64,000 bases of DNA. Source: Chimaeribacter californicus. GTDB taxonomy: Bacteria; Pseudomonadota; Gammaproteobacteria; Enterobacterales; Enterobacteriaceae. A program made the position numbers and the translations under genes. The notes beneath the pieces are model-generated. The model did no database searches and had not been told where the DNA came from. It worked only from the letters and a program-made list of their open reading frames with translations. Shown piece after piece: positions 1 through 10,146 of the stretch. Where the stretch lies: contig NZ_PJZF01000006.1 of assembly GCF_002858675.1 (NCBI RefSeq), positions 124,001 through 188,000 on the forward strand, given 5' to 3'. Within the stretch, counting starts at the first letter, position 1. Each line of letters opens with the position of its first letter.

Positions 1-1385
1 TTTACCCGCACGGCAGTTATCAGGGTGAAATCTATTTCGCCGGGGAACTGCTGGCAGCAAAAAATATCCGTGAAACAGAACAGCGCGGCATCGCGATTAT
101 TCATCAGGAGCTGGCACTGGTGAAACAGATGTCAGTGCTGGAAAACATGTTTCTCGGCAGCGAGTGGGGGCGTTATGGCGTGCTGGATTATGACGGCATG
201 TACTTGCGTTGCCAGCGGATGCTGGCGCAGGTGCGGCTGGAGATTGACCCGGACACGCCGGTAGGCGAGCTGGGGCTGGGGCAACAGCAACTGGTGGAGA
301 TTGCCAAAGCGTTGAATAAGCAGGTGCGGCTGCTGGTGCTGGATGAGCCCACGGCGTCACTGACCGAGCGTGAAACGGACATCCTGCTGGGGATTATCCG
401 CGATCTGCGTAATCACGGTATCGCCTGCATTTATATTTCCCACAAGCTGAATGAGGTCAGTGCCATCTCTGACCTGATCTGCGTGATCCGTGACGGTAAA
501 CATATCGCTACCCGTGAGGCGGCCACCATGAGCGAGGAGGACATCATCGCCATGATGGTGGGGCGTGAGCTGACGGAGCTCTACCCGCCGCACCAGCATC
601 AGCCGGGGGAGGAGATTCTTCGGGTGGAACACCTGACGGCGTGGCACCCGGTAAACCGCCATATCAAACGGGTAGATGATGTCAGTTTCAGCCTGCGGCG
701 CGGTGAGATTCTGGGTGTCGCCGGGTTGGTCGGTTCCGGCCGGACGGAAACCGTGCAGTGCCTGTTCGGGGCCTATCCGGGGCGCTGGCAGGGCAATATT
801 TTCATCGATGGGCAGCCGGTGACCCTGCGTACCTGCCAGGACGCCATGCGCAGCGGCATTGCCATGGTGCCGGAAGACCGGAAGCGGGACGGCATCGTGC
901 CGGTGATGGGGGTCGGGGCCAATATCACACTGGCCGCACTGGCTGATTTCACCGGGCGGCTCAGTGTGCTGGATGATGCCCAGGAGCAGGCGGTTATTCA
1001 GCGTTCCATTGCCTCGCTGCGGGTCAAAACCTCCTCTCCGGAGCTGGCGATCGGCCGCCTGAGTGGCGGGAACCAGCAGAAAGCGATTCTGGCCAAGTGC
1101 CTGTTACTCAACCCCCGCATCCTGATCCTGGATGAGCCGACGCGTGGGATTGATATCGGAGCCAAATCTGAAATCTACAAACTGATTAACCAACTGGCCC
1201 AGCAAGGGATCGCCGTCATTGTGATCTCATCGGAATTGCCGGAAGTGCTGGGGCTGAGCGACCGGGTGCTGGTGATGCATCTGGGTAAATGCAAAGCCTC
1301 CCTTATTAACCGCAACCTGACGCAAGAGCAGGTGATGGAAGCGGCTCTCAGGAGTGAACCTTATGTCGAAAATTACACAGTCTGA
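1..1385 (+). CDS. xylG: D-xylose ABC transporter ATP-binding protein XylG, 5' end cut by the window
   Basis: This is the double ATPase that powers high-affinity xylose uptake with XylF and XylH at the inner membrane. The reading frame is open from base 3 and runs 460 codons to the stop. The first Walker A and about 50 N-terminal residues lie outside the window, judged against the usual length of about 513. The first signature region (LGLGQQQ) and Walker B ([10 protein letters not shown]) are present, then the second ATPase half with its typical GLVGSGRTE Walker [10 protein letters not shown] signature and LILDEPTRG. The codon 120 ATG is internal, not a start. The gene ends inside the start region of xylH, so the two are translationally coupled. 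xylF should lie just upstream. Confidence 0.96.
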   Translation, partial: YPHGSYQGEIYFAGELLAAKNIRETEQRGIAIIHQELALVKQMSVLENMFLGSEWGRYGVLDYDGMYLRCQRMLAQVRLEIDPDTPVGELGLGQQQLVEIAKALNKQVRLLVLDEPTASLTERETDILLGIIRDLRNHGIACIYISHKLNEVSAISDLICVIRDGKHIATREAATMSEEDIIAMMVGRELTELYPPHQHQPGEEILRVEHLTAWHPVNRHIKRVDDVSFSLRRGEILGVAGLVGSGRTETVQCLFGAYPGRWQGNIFIDGQPVTLRTCQDAMRSGIAMVPEDRKRDGIVPVMGVGANITLAALADFTGRLSVLDDAQEQAVIQRSIASLRVKTSSPELAIGRLSGGNQQKAILAKCLLLNPRILILDEPTRGIDIGAKSEIYKLINQLAQQGIAVIVISSELPEVLGLSDRVLVMHLGKCKASLINRNLTQEQVMEAALRSEPYVENYTV

Positions 1386-2544
1386 CGCCGCACCGATGGC
1401 TGAGCCACGCGGTGTTCTGCAGCGCCTGAAGCACATCAACCTTCAGGTATATGTGATGCTGGCCGCCATTGTCATCATCATGCTGTTTTTCACCTTTACC
1501 ACTGACGGGGCGTATATCAGCCCACGCAATATTTCTAACCTGCTGCGCCAGACGGCCATTACCGGCATTCTGGCGGTGGGCATGGTGTTTGTGATTATCT
1601 CCGCTGAAATCGATCTCTCGGTGGGGTCAATGATGGGCCTGCTCGGGGGCGCTGCCGCGATTTTCGACGTCTGGCTGGGCTGGCCGCTGCCTCTCACTGT
1701 GATCGTCACGCTGGCATTGGGGTTGGTGCTGGGGGCATGGAATGGCTGGTGGGTGGCGTACCGCAAGGTACCCTCTTTTATCGTCACCCTGGCCGGGATG
1801 CTGGCGTTCCGTGGGGTACTGATCGGTATCACCCACGGCACGACCGTCGCCCCTACCAGTGAGGGGATGTCTTTGATTGGGCAAAGTTACCTGCCGGGTG
1901 GCGTGGGGTTCGGCATTGGGACCGTGACGCTGCTGCTGTTTATCGGCTGGCAGTGGCGGCGGCGTCAACAACGACAGGCGCTGAATTTGCCGCTGCCTGC
2001 TGCCGGGAAGGCCGCGTCCGGCCATGCCCTGACCGCCATTATCGTGCTGGGGGCGATCTATCTGCTGAACGATTACCGCGGTGTGCCGACGCCCGTGCTG
2101 GTGCTGGCTGCCCTGATGCTGGGCGGCCTCTTTATGGCAACCCGTACCGCCTTCGGCCGCCGCATCTATGCCATCGGCGGCAACATCGATGCGGCACGCC
2201 TCTCCGGCGTGAACGTTGAGCGCACCAAGCTGGCGGTGTTTGCTATTAACGGCCTGATGGTGGCAATTGCCGGGTTGATCCTCAGTTCACGATTGGGTGC
2301 GGGGTCGCCTTCTGCCGGGAATATTGCCGAGCTGGATGCCATCGCTGCCTGTGTCATTGGCGGCACCAGCCTGGCAGGCGGGGTCGGCAGCGTCGCCGGC
2401 GCGGTCATGGGCGCTTTTATTATGGCCTCACTGGATAACGGCATGAGCATGCTGGACGTCCCGACGTTCTGGCAGTACATCGTCAAGGGTGCCATTTTGC
2501 TGTTGGCGGTATGGATGGACTCCGCTACCAAACGCCGCGCCTGA
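1363..2544 (+). CDS. xylH: D-xylose ABC transporter permease XylH
   Basis: XylH is the homodimeric membrane channel of the xylose importer. The 393-residue protein is the E. coli length and matches remembered XylH almost throughout, including [20 protein letters not shown] and the C-terminal DSATKRR. About ten hydrophobic segments are visible. I start at ATG 1363 (MSKITQ), which has GGAG about 8 bases upstream; a GTG at 1354 in the same frame is possible but overlaps that site. It overlaps the end of xylG by 23 bases, as expected within xylFGH. Confidence 0.95.
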   Translation: MSKITQSDAAPMAEPRGVLQRLKHINLQVYVMLAAIVIIMLFFTFTTDGAYISPRNISNLLRQTAITGILAVGMVFVIISAEIDLSVGSMMGLLGGAAAIFDVWLGWPLPLTVIVTLALGLVLGAWNGWWVAYRKVPSFIVTLAGMLAFRGVLIGITHGTTVAPTSEGMSLIGQSYLPGGVGFGIGTVTLLLFIGWQWRRRQQRQALNLPLPAAGKAASGHALTAIIVLGAIYLLNDYRGVPTPVLVLAALMLGGLFMATRTAFGRRIYAIGGNIDAARLSGVNVERTKLAVFAINGLMVAIAGLILSSRLGAGSPSAGNIAELDAIAACVIGGTSLAGGVGSVAGAVMGAFIMASLDNGMSMLDVPTFWQYIVKGAILLLAVWMDSATKRRA

Positions 2545-2697
2545 TTCACCTTCATCCATAACCGGAGGCAGGTGAAGCCGATACAAGGCTTCACCAGACA
2601 AATAGCTCGAGAAGGATCACACTTGGTTCATCTTTTATGCCATGAAGGCAGATGGCTGTGCTATCCAGAAGGCAGTGAATCAACGGGATAACTCACC

Positions 2698-3876
2698 ATG
2701 TTCGAAAAGCGCTACCGCATTACGCTGTTGTTTAATGCTAATAAGGTTTATGACCGGCAGGTAGTTGAGGGAGTAGGCGAGTATTTACAGGCATCACAAT
2801 GTGACTGGGATATTTTCATCGAAGAGGATTTCCGCTGCCGGATAGACAATATCAAAGACTGGCTGGGCGACGGTGTAATCGCTGACTTTGATGACCGGAG
2901 CATTCAGTCGCTGTTACAAGGCGTGAATGTGCCGATTGTCGGCGTCGGTGGCTCGTATCACCGGCCGGAAGATTACCCGGCCGTGCACTATATCGCCACG
3001 GATAACCAGGCACTGGTGGAGGCGGCATTTCTGCACCTGAAAGAGAAAGGCATCAACCGGTTTGCGTTTTATGGTTTGCCGCACGCCAGCGGCAAACGCT
3101 GGGCCCAGGAGCGGGAACATGCTTTCCGGACGCAGGTCGCCGCGGAGCAATATCAGGGCGTGGTGTATCAGGGTATGGAGACTGCCCCTGAAAACTGGCA
3201 ACACGCACAAAACCGGCTGGCAGACTGGGTGCAAACCCTGCCGCAGCAGACCGGCATTATTGCCGTCACCGATGCACGCGCACGCCATCTGTTGCAGGTG
3301 TGCGAACATCTCGATATTCCGGTGCCGGAAAAACTGAGCGTCATCGGCATTGATAATGAAGAGCTGACCCGCTACCTCTCGCGCGTGGCGCTCTCCTCGG
3401 TGGTACAAGGCACCCGCCAGATGGGGTACCGGGCCGCCAAGCTGCTGCATCAATTACTGAGTGATAATTCCCTGCCGCTGCAACGTATTTTGGTACCGCC
3501 TGTAAAAGTGGTTGCCCGTCGTTCAACCGATTTCCGCTCATTGCGTGACCCGGCCGTGATTCAGGCGATGCATTTCATCCGCTATCACGCCTGCAAAGGC
3601 ATCAAGGTCGAACAGGTGCTGGATGCAGTGGGTATTTCCCGCTCTAACCTGGAGAAACGCTTCAAAGATGAGATTGGGCAAACCATTCATGGCGTAATCC
3701 ATGAAGAGAAGCTGGAACGGGCGCGTAACCTGCTAAAAGCGACGTCACTTCCCATCAACGAGATTTCACAGATGTGTGGCTATCCCTCGTTGCAGTACTT
3801 TTATTCCGTATTTAAAAAAGACGATGACATGACCCCAAAAGAGTATCGCGAACGCTATGGCGAAGGGGTGTATTAG
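2698..3876 (+). CDS. xylR: xylose operon transcriptional activator XylR
   Basis: XylR binds xylose and activates xylAB and xylFGH. The 392-aa protein is the same length as E. coli XylR. It has an N-terminal LacI/periplasmic-binding-like sensor (about 1-280) and a C-terminal AraC-type double helix-turn-helix (about 290-385), with GISRSNLEKRF and the INEISQMCGY recognition region. The segment after the last helix reads KKDDDMTPKEYR, where E. coli has an AYDTTP sequence: a small local difference. It follows xylH by 153 bases in the same direction, so it may be read from the xyl operon and from its own promoter. Its nearness to yicJI suggests that it could also control xyloside genes. Confidence 0.96.
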   Translation: MFEKRYRITLLFNANKVYDRQVVEGVGEYLQASQCDWDIFIEEDFRCRIDNIKDWLGDGVIADFDDRSIQSLLQGVNVPIVGVGGSYHRPEDYPAVHYIATDNQALVEAAFLHLKEKGINRFAFYGLPHASGKRWAQEREHAFRTQVAAEQYQGVVYQGMETAPENWQHAQNRLADWVQTLPQQTGIIAVTDARARHLLQVCEHLDIPVPEKLSVIGIDNEELTRYLSRVALSSVVQGTRQMGYRAAKLLHQLLSDNSLPLQRILVPPVKVVARRSTDFRSLRDPAVIQAMHFIRYHACKGIKVEQVLDAVGISRSNLEKRFKDEIGQTIHGVIHEEKLERARNLLKATSLPINEISQMCGYPSLQYFYSVFKKDDDMTPKEYRERYGEGVY

Positions 3877-4053
3877 GCCTCTCTCGGCAGGAAACAGTGT
3901 TATTACCACGTCACGCCCATGTTCTTCTTCCTTTCATTTAATTCATGAATATAAATAATATCCTAAATAATCATAATGTTGCGTAAGTAAAAGAAGGGCG
4001 TATGCTACTGGCGGGTGCCTGGACATGTCTGTTCCGGGCAGTCCGGTGCAGAC

Positions 4054-4130
4054 AAAGAAAAGGCCCCACTCAATGTAAATCAAGTGAGGCCGATCTGTAT
4101 GCTTAGCAACATCAGGTTAGCCTTTTACCT
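4054..4130 (-). ncRNA. Sok-type antisense RNA, copy 1 (3' end defined, 5' end approximate)
   Basis: Read on the minus strand, 4062-4091 forms a hairpin (GGCCTCACT arm with AGTGGGGCC arm) followed by TTTTCTTT, a rho-independent terminator. It lies in the hok leader upstream of mok, where Sok RNAs end. The RNA would pair with the hok mRNA leader and block mok/hok translation. The 5' end is a guess from typical Sok lengths of 60-80 nt; I did not identify its promoter with confidence. Confidence 0.65.
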
Positions 4131-4305
4131 GCCGCAAGGCAAGGAACCGGAGGCCAGTATGCTGCAAAAAAGTGGGGTTATATGTTTGATCGTTATCTGC
4201 ATCACGTTGTTGATTTTCATGTGGATAACGCGCAGTTCGCTTTGCGAGGTGCGGTTCAACAATAACGACATCAACGTTGCAGTCATCATGGACTACGAAT
4301 CCTGA
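4099..4305 (+). CDS. Hok/Gef-family type I toxin, copy 1, with in-frame Mok extension
   Basis: The toxin proper starts at ATG 4159 and is 48 aa: a single membrane helix (about residues 7-24), then the family's WxxRxSLCE signature and a short polar tail ending DYES. Hok proteins kill by depolarising the inner membrane when antisense control fails. An in-frame ATG at 4099 gives a 20-residue extension resembling MokC, whose translation normally opens the hok start; the coordinates cover this longer frame. A GTG at 4015 extends further but is probably leader. GGAGG sits about 6 bases before ATG 4159. Confidence 0.88.
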   Translation: MLSNIRLAFYLPQGKEPEASMLQKSGVICLIVICITLLIFMWITRSSLCEVRFNNNDINVAVIMDYES

Positions 4306-4377
4306 AGGTAAGGCAACCGGGGCGGGCGCTTGCCCGCCCCTTCGTTGCGACGCATCGCTGCCATGCACCCTTTCAAC

Positions 4378-4402
4378 AAGCCCGCTTCGGCGGGCTTTTT
4401 TT
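4378..4402 (+). terminator. rho-independent terminator of hok copy 1
   Basis: A GCCCGC stem with a TTCG loop and GCGGGC arm is followed by seven T residues. It ends the first hok transcript. Confidence 0.9.
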
Positions 4403-4560
4403 ATGGCTGCCGGAAAAGAGCGAACGCATCAGTAGAATGAATAAGTGCAGCAATAAGACAGCATAAAATCTATATAATCAAAGGATTACATAAAGATGCG
4501 AAAGGCGTATGCTACCGGCGGGTGCCTGGACATGTCTGTTCCGGGCCATCCGGTGCAGAC

Positions 4561-4637
4561 AAAGAAAAGGCCCCACTCAATGTAAATCAAGTGAGGCCAA
4601 TCTCGATGCTCAACAACATCAGGTTAGCCTTTTACCC
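4561..4637 (-). ncRNA. Sok-type antisense RNA, copy 2 (5' end approximate)
   Basis: The minus-strand hairpin at 4569-4598 followed by a T-run is identical to that of copy 1. Differences lie mainly just upstream of it (CAATCTCGATGCTCAACAAC against CGATCTGTATGCTTAGCAAC), within the region expected to be the antisense body, so the two antisense RNAs may differ in specificity. Confidence 0.65.
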
Positions 4638-4812
4638 GCCGCAAGGCAAGGAACCGGAGGCCAGTATGCTGCAAAAAAGTGGGGTTATTTGTTTGATCGT
4701 TATCTGCATCACGCTGTTGATTTTTATGTGGATAACGCGCAGTTCGCTCTGCGAAGTGCGGTTTAACAATAACGACATCAACGTTGCAGTCATCATGGAC
4801 TACGAATCCTGA
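4606..4812 (+). CDS. Hok/Gef-family type I toxin, copy 2, with in-frame Mok extension
   Basis: This is the second copy of the duplicated locus. The 48-aa toxin starts at ATG 4666 and its peptide is identical to copy 1 by eye, although the DNA carries several silent changes. The Mok-like start at ATG 4606 gives MLNNIRLAFY, close to the start of MokC (MLN). The protein is a one-pass inner-membrane toxin with the RSSLCE signature. Silent divergence with an unchanged peptide suggests that both copies are kept functional. Confidence 0.88.
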   Translation: MLNNIRLAFYPPQGKEPEASMLQKSGVICLIVICITLLIFMWITRSSLCEVRFNNNDINVAVIMDYES

Positions 4813-4884
4813 GGGTAAGGCAACCGGGGCGGGCGCTTGCCCGCCCCTTCGTTGCCGCGCATCGCTGCCATGCACCCTTTCAAC

Positions 4885-4909
4885 AAGCCCGCTTCGGCGG
4901 GCTTTTTTT
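4885..4909 (+). terminator. rho-independent terminator of hok copy 2
   Basis: The GCCCGC-TTCG-GCGGGC hairpin with a T-run is the same as in copy 1. It lies 17 bases before the stop of the convergent yicI. Confidence 0.9.
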
Positions 4910-4926
4910 ATGGTAAACATCGGGGA

Positions 4927-7254
4927 TCAGGGCAGGGTAATGATGATGCTTCCTGCCTCAGTTTCTGGCGTAATCACCGTACCCCATTCACCCTGCTGAT
5001 AAACTGCGTGGCGGGCATCAGCCAGTGACATGATATTGCGCAGGCAAACCTGCCAGCCTGGGGCATTGCCTGTCGTTCGCAGCGTAACTTGCCGGCCGTG
5101 TCGCTCAGCTGTCAGGGTAAACACCGTCCCCCCTGCCTGATCTACCAGCCGGCTTTCAGCACAATGCCCGTCTTCCAGTTCAAACAGCTGGAAGAACGGC
5201 CGATCGCAATAATCATAATCAGGGCGTTGATCCTGGCTACCCAACGCTAACAGGGTATTCGGGCGGACATAAAGCGGCAGGCTGTTAAAATCATGCTGCT
5301 CTTTATGCCAGCGGCCCCCATCAATCCGGGCATTGTTGAACAGGTGCGTCCAGCGCCCCTCCGGCAGATAGAAACTAACCTCTCCCCGTTCGCTGAACAC
5401 CGGTGCCACCAGCACACTGTCACCCAGCATATATTGCCGGTCAAGGTAGTCGCAGCCGGGGTCATCCGGGAATTCCAGCATCATGGCGCGCATCATGGGG
5501 GTACCGTGCCCGGCGGCTTCTGCGGCCTGGGCGTAGAGGTAAGGCATCATCCGGCATTTCCATTCGGTAAAATGACGGACCACATCACAGGCCTCATCAT
5601 CATACGCCCATGGTACCCGATAGGATTTGCTGCCATGCAGGCGGCTGTGGCTCGACAGCAGGCCAAAGGCACACCAGCGTTTATAGATATGCGCAGGGGC
5701 GGTATTTTCAAATCCACCGATGTCATGGCTCCAGAACCCAAAACCGGAAAGCCCCAGCGAGAGGCCACCGCGCAGGCTTTCCGCCATCGATTCGTAGGTG
5801 GCATAACAGTCACCACCCCAGTGAACCGGGAATTGCTGCGCGCCCACCGAGGCGGAACGGGCAAACAGCACTGCCTGATCGCGTCCCAGTTTTTCCTGAA
5901 GGGTGTGATAGACCAGCTCGTTGTAAATAAAGGCATAGTGGTTATGCATTTTTTGCGGGCATGCCCCGTTAGCCCACACCACATCCGTTGGAATCCGCTC
6001 GCCAAAGTCGGTTTTAAAGCAGTCAACACCCATGTCAATCAGGCGTTTAAGATGCCCGGCATACCACTCACAGGCACCAGGGTGGGTAAAGTCCACAATG
6101 GCCTGCCCAGGCTGCCACTTGTCCCATTGCCAGACATCGCCGTTCGGGCGCTTCAGCAGAAAGCCTTTTTCCATCCCTTCTTTGAACAGCGGGGATTTTT
6201 GGCCGATATAGGGGTTAATCCAGAGGCAAATTTTCAGGCCGCGCGCCTTCAGGCGGGCCAGCATACCTTGCGGATCAGGGAAGGTGGCCGGGTCCCACTC
6301 AAAGTCACACCACTGGAACGCTTTCATCCAGAAGCAATCGAAGTGGAACACATGCAGCGGTAGCCGGCGTTCTGCCATACCGTCAATAAAGCGGTTAACC
6401 GTCTCTTCATCATAATTGGTGGTAAACGAGGTGGTCAGCCACAGGCCGAAAGACCAGGCGGGCGGCAGTGCCGGGCGGCCGGTAAAACGGGTGTAGCGGT
6501 CCAGCACCTGTTTGGGTGTCGGGCCATCAATCACAAAATAGTCCAGATGCTCACTTTCCACGCTGAACTGCACTTTAGAAACTTTTTCAGAGCCCACTTC
6601 AAAGGAGACGCACTCCGGGTGGTTCACCAGCACGCCATAGCCTTTGTTGGTCAGGTAAAACGGAATATTTTTATAGGCTTGCTCAGTGCTGGTGCCGCCA
6701 TCACGGTTCCAGGTTTCCACCGTCTGACCATTTTTCACAAAAGCAGTAAACCGTTCGCCCAGACCATAAACAGTTTCACCCACGGCCAGGTCAAGCCGCT
6801 CATAAAGATAGTTTTTCCCGGTCTGGCCATCCTGCACATAACCGGCTGATTTTGCCCCGCTGCCGGTGATGCGTTCGCCATGCCGCAAGAAGTCGAGCGC
6901 CCAGTTCTCCCCTTTGGTAACGCGCACCGTCAGGTCACCGCTGTGCAGGGCGGCAAATTCGCTGTTCTCCTCACTGCACACCGGGGCATCGGCCAGGCAA
7001 TTCAGCGGGTAATGCGGGCCTCGCGGCAACGTGCCTTCGAAGTGGGCGATACGTACGCCGATAATGCCGGGCTGCGGCGCGGTGAAGCGCAGGGTAAACA
7101 GCGGTGAATCGACCTGCCCGGCGCGTTCGCGCGCATCCCGCGGCGCGGCGTACACCACCATCTCCTGCGCCAGATGCACGACCTCGAACACCTGTAAGGG
7201 GTGGATAAGCGTAAGGCCCGGCTGGATTAACCAGTTACCGTCACTGATTTTCAT
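4927..7254 (-). CDS. yicI: alpha-xylosidase YicI (GH31)
   Basis: YicI is a cytoplasmic retaining alpha-xylosidase that releases xylose from alpha-xylosides such as isoprimeverose. The 775-aa protein is close to the E. coli length of 772 and nearly collinear with it. The nucleophile region [11 protein letters not shown] lies near residue 416 and the acid/base region HWGGDCYA near 480. The N-terminal beta-sandwich, the (beta/alpha)8 barrel and the C-terminal beta domains are all covered. The gene follows yicJ by 13 bases, so import and hydrolysis are co-expressed. The released xylose feeds the xyl genes next door. The start [10 protein letters not shown] matches E. coli. Confidence 0.96.
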   Translation of the reverse strand: MKISDGNWLIQPGLTLIHPLQVFEVVHLAQEMVVYAAPRDARERAGQVDSPLFTLRFTAPQPGIIGVRIAHFEGTLPRGPHYPLNCLADAPVCSEENSEFAALHSGDLTVRVTKGENWALDFLRHGERITGSGAKSAGYVQDGQTGKNYLYERLDLAVGETVYGLGERFTAFVKNGQTVETWNRDGGTSTEQAYKNIPFYLTNKGYGVLVNHPECVSFEVGSEKVSKVQFSVESEHLDYFVIDGPTPKQVLDRYTRFTGRPALPPAWSFGLWLTTSFTTNYDEETVNRFIDGMAERRLPLHVFHFDCFWMKAFQWCDFEWDPATFPDPQGMLARLKARGLKICLWINPYIGQKSPLFKEGMEKGFLLKRPNGDVWQWDKWQPGQAIVDFTHPGACEWYAGHLKRLIDMGVDCFKTDFGERIPTDVVWANGACPQKMHNHYAFIYNELVYHTLQEKLGRDQAVLFARSASVGAQQFPVHWGGDCYATYESMAESLRGGLSLGLSGFGFWSHDIGGFENTAPAHIYKRWCAFGLLSSHSRLHGSKSYRVPWAYDDEACDVVRHFTEWKCRMMPYLYAQAAEAAGHGTPMMRAMMLEFPDDPGCDYLDRQYMLGDSVLVAPVFSERGEVSFYLPEGRWTHLFNNARIDGGRWHKEQHDFNSLPLYVRPNTLLALGSQDQRPDYDYCDRPFFQLFELEDGHCAESRLVDQAGGTVFTLTAERHGRQVTLRTTGNAPGWQVCLRNIMSLADARHAVYQQGEWGTVITPETEAGSIIITLP

Positions 7255-7267
7255 CTCACTTCTCCTG

Positions 7268-8644
7268 TTACTTCAAAAATTGCTGCTGGTTGCGGTGAAC
7301 GCCGGCGGCCAGCTCATCAAGAATGTTTCGCAGCATGGGAGTGCGCAGCGTATAGAAGCGCTTGCAGATAATGGCGCTCAGCAGGTAGCAGACCCCCGGC
7401 ACCAGGGTAAACAGCGCAATAATGCTGGTGAGGGTGGCCGCGTTTTGCGTCGCCGCGCCGGACTGGTAACCTGCCCCGGCCAGCAACCAGCCAATCAGCG
7501 CGCCGCCGAGTGCCAGCCCGAGTTTCAGCACAAACAGGGTACCGGCAAAGCTGATGCCGGTAAGGCGCTTGCCGTTACGCCATTCGCCGTAGTCCACGGT
7601 GTCAGACATCATGACCCACTGGATCGGCGTCACCAGCTGGTGCAGCACGCCGATAATAAAGATGAAGATAAACATGGTGATATTGGCACTCACCGGCACC
7701 CAGAACATGGCGAGGCTGAGGGCTGCCAGGGCGGCGTTGGTCCACCAGAAGACGCTGACTTTGCATTTCCAGTCAGTCAGTGGTTTCGCCAACGCACTGC
7801 CGAACAGATTCCCTACGGAATAGGTGGCGAGGAACATGGCGAATACCGCCGGATTGCCGAGAATATAGGTGACGTAGTACATCATCGCGCCGCCGCGAAC
7901 CGACACCGCCAGAATATTCAGCAAGGTCAGCCAGCCCACCACGCGCCACTGGTCGTTTTGCCAGATGTCACGCAAGTCTTCGCGCATCGTGCCTTTGAGC
8001 GCGCCTTCGTCACTGACCCGCTCTTTGGTGGTGGCAAAACAGATAGCCAGCATCACGACCGCGACCAGCGCCAGCACGGCGATCCCGCCCTGGTAACCCA
8101 GCGCTTTGTTCTCCCCGCCAATCAGCGTGACCAGCGGCATCATTAACACGGTACTCAGCATGCCGCCCGCCGTGGCCAGCACAAAGCGGTAGGATTGCAG
8201 CGAAATGCGCTGTGCGGGATCGGCAGTGACCACCCCGCCCAGGGCGCAGTAAGGGATGTTCACCACGGTATACATCAGCGTCAGCAGGGTGTAAGTAACG
8301 GCGGCATAGATCATTTTGCCGCTCATGCTGAGCTCCGGGGTACTGTAGGTAAAGACGCAGACAATCCCGAACGGAATGGCGCCGAACAGCACATAAGGGC
8401 GGAATTTGCCGAAGCGGGTGCGGGTGCGGTCAGCGATTAACCCCATACAAGGGTCAGAAATCGCATCCAGGGCACGTGCCAGTAAAAACATGGTGCCGAC
8501 GTACCCGGCGGGAATGCCAAAAATGTCGGTATAAAAAAACATCATGTAAAGCATGACGTTATCAAAGATGATGTGGCTGGCCGCATCCCCCAGACCGTAA
8601 CCGATTTTTTCTTTAACCGAGAGAACTTCACTCATTTCAACCAT
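7268..8644 (-). CDS. yicJ: xyloside symporter YicJ (GPH sugar:cation symporter family)
   Basis: YicJ is a 458-aa inner-membrane carrier with about 12 hydrophobic segments, of the melibiose-permease (GPH) type. It opens with [20 protein letters not shown] and contains [20 protein letters not shown], the loop typical of the family, and [14 protein letters not shown] in the second half. It probably imports alpha-xylosides for YicI, which follows in the same transcript. An ATG six residues in is possible, but MVEMSEVLS begins the long frame. The substrate is inferred from operon context and homology. Confidence 0.93.
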   Translation of the reverse strand: MVEMSEVLSVKEKIGYGLGDAASHIIFDNVMLYMMFFYTDIFGIPAGYVGTMFLLARALDAISDPCMGLIADRTRTRFGKFRPYVLFGAIPFGIVCVFTYSTPELSMSGKMIYAAVTYTLLTLMYTVVNIPYCALGGVVTADPAQRISLQSYRFVLATAGGMLSTVLMMPLVTLIGGENKALGYQGGIAVLALVAVVMLAICFATTKERVSDEGALKGTMREDLRDIWQNDQWRVVGWLTLLNILAVSVRGGAMMYYVTYILGNPAVFAMFLATYSVGNLFGSALAKPLTDWKCKVSVFWWTNAALAALSLAMFWVPVSANITMFIFIFIIGVLHQLVTPIQWVMMSDTVDYGEWRNGKRLTGISFAGTLFVLKLGLALGGALIGWLLAGAGYQSGAATQNAATLTSIIALFTLVPGVCYLLSAIICKRFYTLRTPMLRNILDELAAGVHRNQQQFLK

Positions 8645-8747
8645 CCTTAATAAGGTGCGCGGCTAATAAACGTAGTCACGTTTTTAAACCAGTCAGGCGG
8701 GGGCGGCCATTCTGATATTTGTTTATGAAATTACGTTTCTTTATTTA

Positions 8748-8763
8748 TGTGATCGCGGTAACC
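8748..8763 (-). promoter_or_regulatory. possible CRP site upstream of yicJI
   Basis: On the minus strand this reads GGTTACCGCGATCACA, a perfect right half (TCACA) and a partial left half of the TGTGA-N6-TCACA consensus. It is about 105 bases upstream of the yicJ start, within the 244-base intergenic region. A GAAA-N5-TTTC dyad lies nearby at about 8727-8739 and might be a XylR site. Neither is strong. Confidence 0.35.
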
Positions 8764-8888
8764 GGTTTCTGTGAAAGGATTTTTTCCGTTGCTGTATAGA
8801 ACATCAGTAAAAGAAGGGTGGAGGAGATAAAAATAAAACGTGATGATAAACGCATCACGTTTTATCAATTTCAGGAATGAAATAGGTA

Positions 8889-9464
8889 TTATTGCGGCAC
8901 GCGCCAGCTGTCGTAATAAATGTGCTCAGCCTGGAAATTGATCGCCTCTTTTTCGCCGGTCAGCCGCCAGGCCAGGTGAAAGGCGAAGTCAAACGCCACG
9001 CCCAGCCCGCGGCCGCTGATCAGGTTGCCATCTTCTACCACATGCGCATCAACGTAGATGCCATCGTCTACGGTGTGATGAAGGTCACCAGAGCAGACAT
9101 AGCGCCGCCCCTGCAATAACCGGTTGCCGCCCAGCACGCGTGCTGCGGCAGAGCAGAGCGGGCAGATCCATTTCCCCGCCCGATCGTGTTGGCGGATAAA
9201 GTCCGTAACCTGCGGGTTGGCCGCCAGGTTCACCGTGCCTTGCGGGCCGCCGGGCAGCACGACCGCATCAAACAGCGTGGCGTGCGCCTCTGATAACAGG
9301 CAATCGGCCGTGACGTTCAGCCCGTGGTAACTCACCACCTGCCGCGCAGCCTGACAGGCTACGGTCACTGCCTCAATCTCCAGGCGCTGCAACACGTCGA
9401 TCACAATCACCGCTTCCGCTTCCTCAAATCCTTCTGCCAACAGTATGGCGACACGCTTGCTCAT
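8889..9464 (-). CDS. DJ-1/PfpI family protein
   Basis: The protein is 191 aa with the DJ-1/PfpI fold. It has the N-terminal LLAEGFEEAEAV strand-turn with the conserved Glu, VVLPGG near residue 70, and the nucleophile elbow CPLCSAA with Cys104 in the position of the reactive DJ-1 cysteine; Cys101 nearby could form a redox pair. Members act as protein/methylglyoxal deglycases, chaperones or amidotransferase-like enzymes. It resembles YajL-type proteins in layout, but the C-terminal half (FQAEHIYYDSW) differs, so I give no symbol. It is a single gene with yicJ upstream on the same strand. Confidence 0.8.
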   Translation of the reverse strand: MSKRVAILLAEGFEEAEAVIVIDVLQRLEIEAVTVACQAARQVVSYHGLNVTADCLLSEAHATLFDAVVLPGGPQGTVNLAANPQVTDFIRQHDRAGKWICPLCSAAARVLGGNRLLQGRRYVCSGDLHHTVDDGIYVDAHVVEDGNLISGRGLGVAFDFAFHLAWRLTGEKEAINFQAEHIYYDSWRVPQ

Positions 9465-9849
9465 CCTGACTCCTGCTTGTTAATAGAGGGGTAACAGCGG
9501 CCAGCATAGCAAAGCGATTTTAAGAATTGGAACGCTGTTTTAAAAAGTACGAGAGGGATCGCAGAAAAGGAGGCCGGTGACCGGAAAAGACCAGAAACGG
9601 GGCCGGTTACAGCCCCTGGAGGGAGTACTTCACATCTATTAAACAACGGAGAATTGGAATGGAGCCCATGTTTATTTTCGCGGCGATTTGCGTAAAAGAT
9701 GCAGCTGCTACTTAATGCGTCTGCGCCTGATGTGATAACCGCCCATATGATGAGGAATAAAATACGAGTTTTTATTGCAGGCACATGAATTGCCGCGTTA
9801 AAGCAGCATGAAAATAGCAGGGTAACTTTTTTGCATAATAAAAAAGTTA
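9465..9849 (-). other. 385-bp gap between the DJ-1-like gene and a small ORF
   Basis: A 107-codon frame (9461-9784, minus) overlaps the start of the DJ-1-like gene and has low-complexity, unconvincing composition, so I do not call it. The region probably holds the DJ-1-like promoter. I see no terminator or RNA gene. Confidence 0.4.
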
Positions 9850-10146
9850 TTAATAAATACCCATTAAATCTTCAATAGAAAGGATATGGTAATGGCTCAG
9901 GCCATGAACGGGCAATGATTCATGAATAATACATTTCACCAGCGTGGAAGAAAAACACGGAGCGAGGGTGACCCGCTTACAGATAAGCATATAATTTATG
10001 CCGTTAACGAACTGGTAGCCACAATAGAGCACCGGCGTATAGCCTATGTCGATCAGGGGTTCCACTAACCCCGGAAATGCACTGGCCAGATTCTGGGGTA
10101 AATTACAGGGATCAAGATAGTCATTTATCGTCCAGTTTGCAGTCAT
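9850..10146 (-). CDS. small hypothetical protein with a cystatin-like QxVxG motif
   Basis: The 98-aa protein has a good ribosome binding site (AAGGA about 8 bases before the ATG). It lies in AT-rich flanks and is not a shadow of another gene. It has no signal peptide or clear membrane helix. The central segment YCGYQFVNGINYMLICK contains QFVNG followed by NY, matching the QxVxG-x-NY hairpin of cystatin-type cysteine protease inhibitors, and the strand-rich remainder is compatible with a one-helix, four-strand fold. I do not recognise a named family. Function as a protease inhibitor is inference from a five-residue motif only. Confidence 0.6.
   Translation of the reverse strand: MTANWTINDYLDPCNLPQNLASAFPGLVEPLIDIGYTPVLYCGYQFVNGINYMLICKRVTLAPCFSSTLVKCIIHESLPVHGLSHYHILSIEDLMGIY

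Larger units (their letters stand above)
3997..4913 (+). repeat. tandem direct duplication of a hok/sok locus, about 410 bp, period 507
   Basis: Positions 3997-4406 and 4504-4913 align base for base with a constant offset of 507 and only scattered substitutions. Each copy contains the leader, the antisense hairpin, the mok/hok reading frame, a GC-rich hairpin (about 4318-4340 in copy 1) and a rho-independent terminator. The roughly 97 bases between the copies are AT-rich and not repeated. Both toxin peptides remain intact, so the duplication is either recent or under selection. There is no sign of a transposase or of inverted ends. Confidence 0.9.

Noticed and set aside
9461-9784. 107-codon minus-strand frame upstream of the DJ-1-like gene
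   Set aside because: It overlaps the start of that gene, has no convincing ribosome binding site and no recognisable features.
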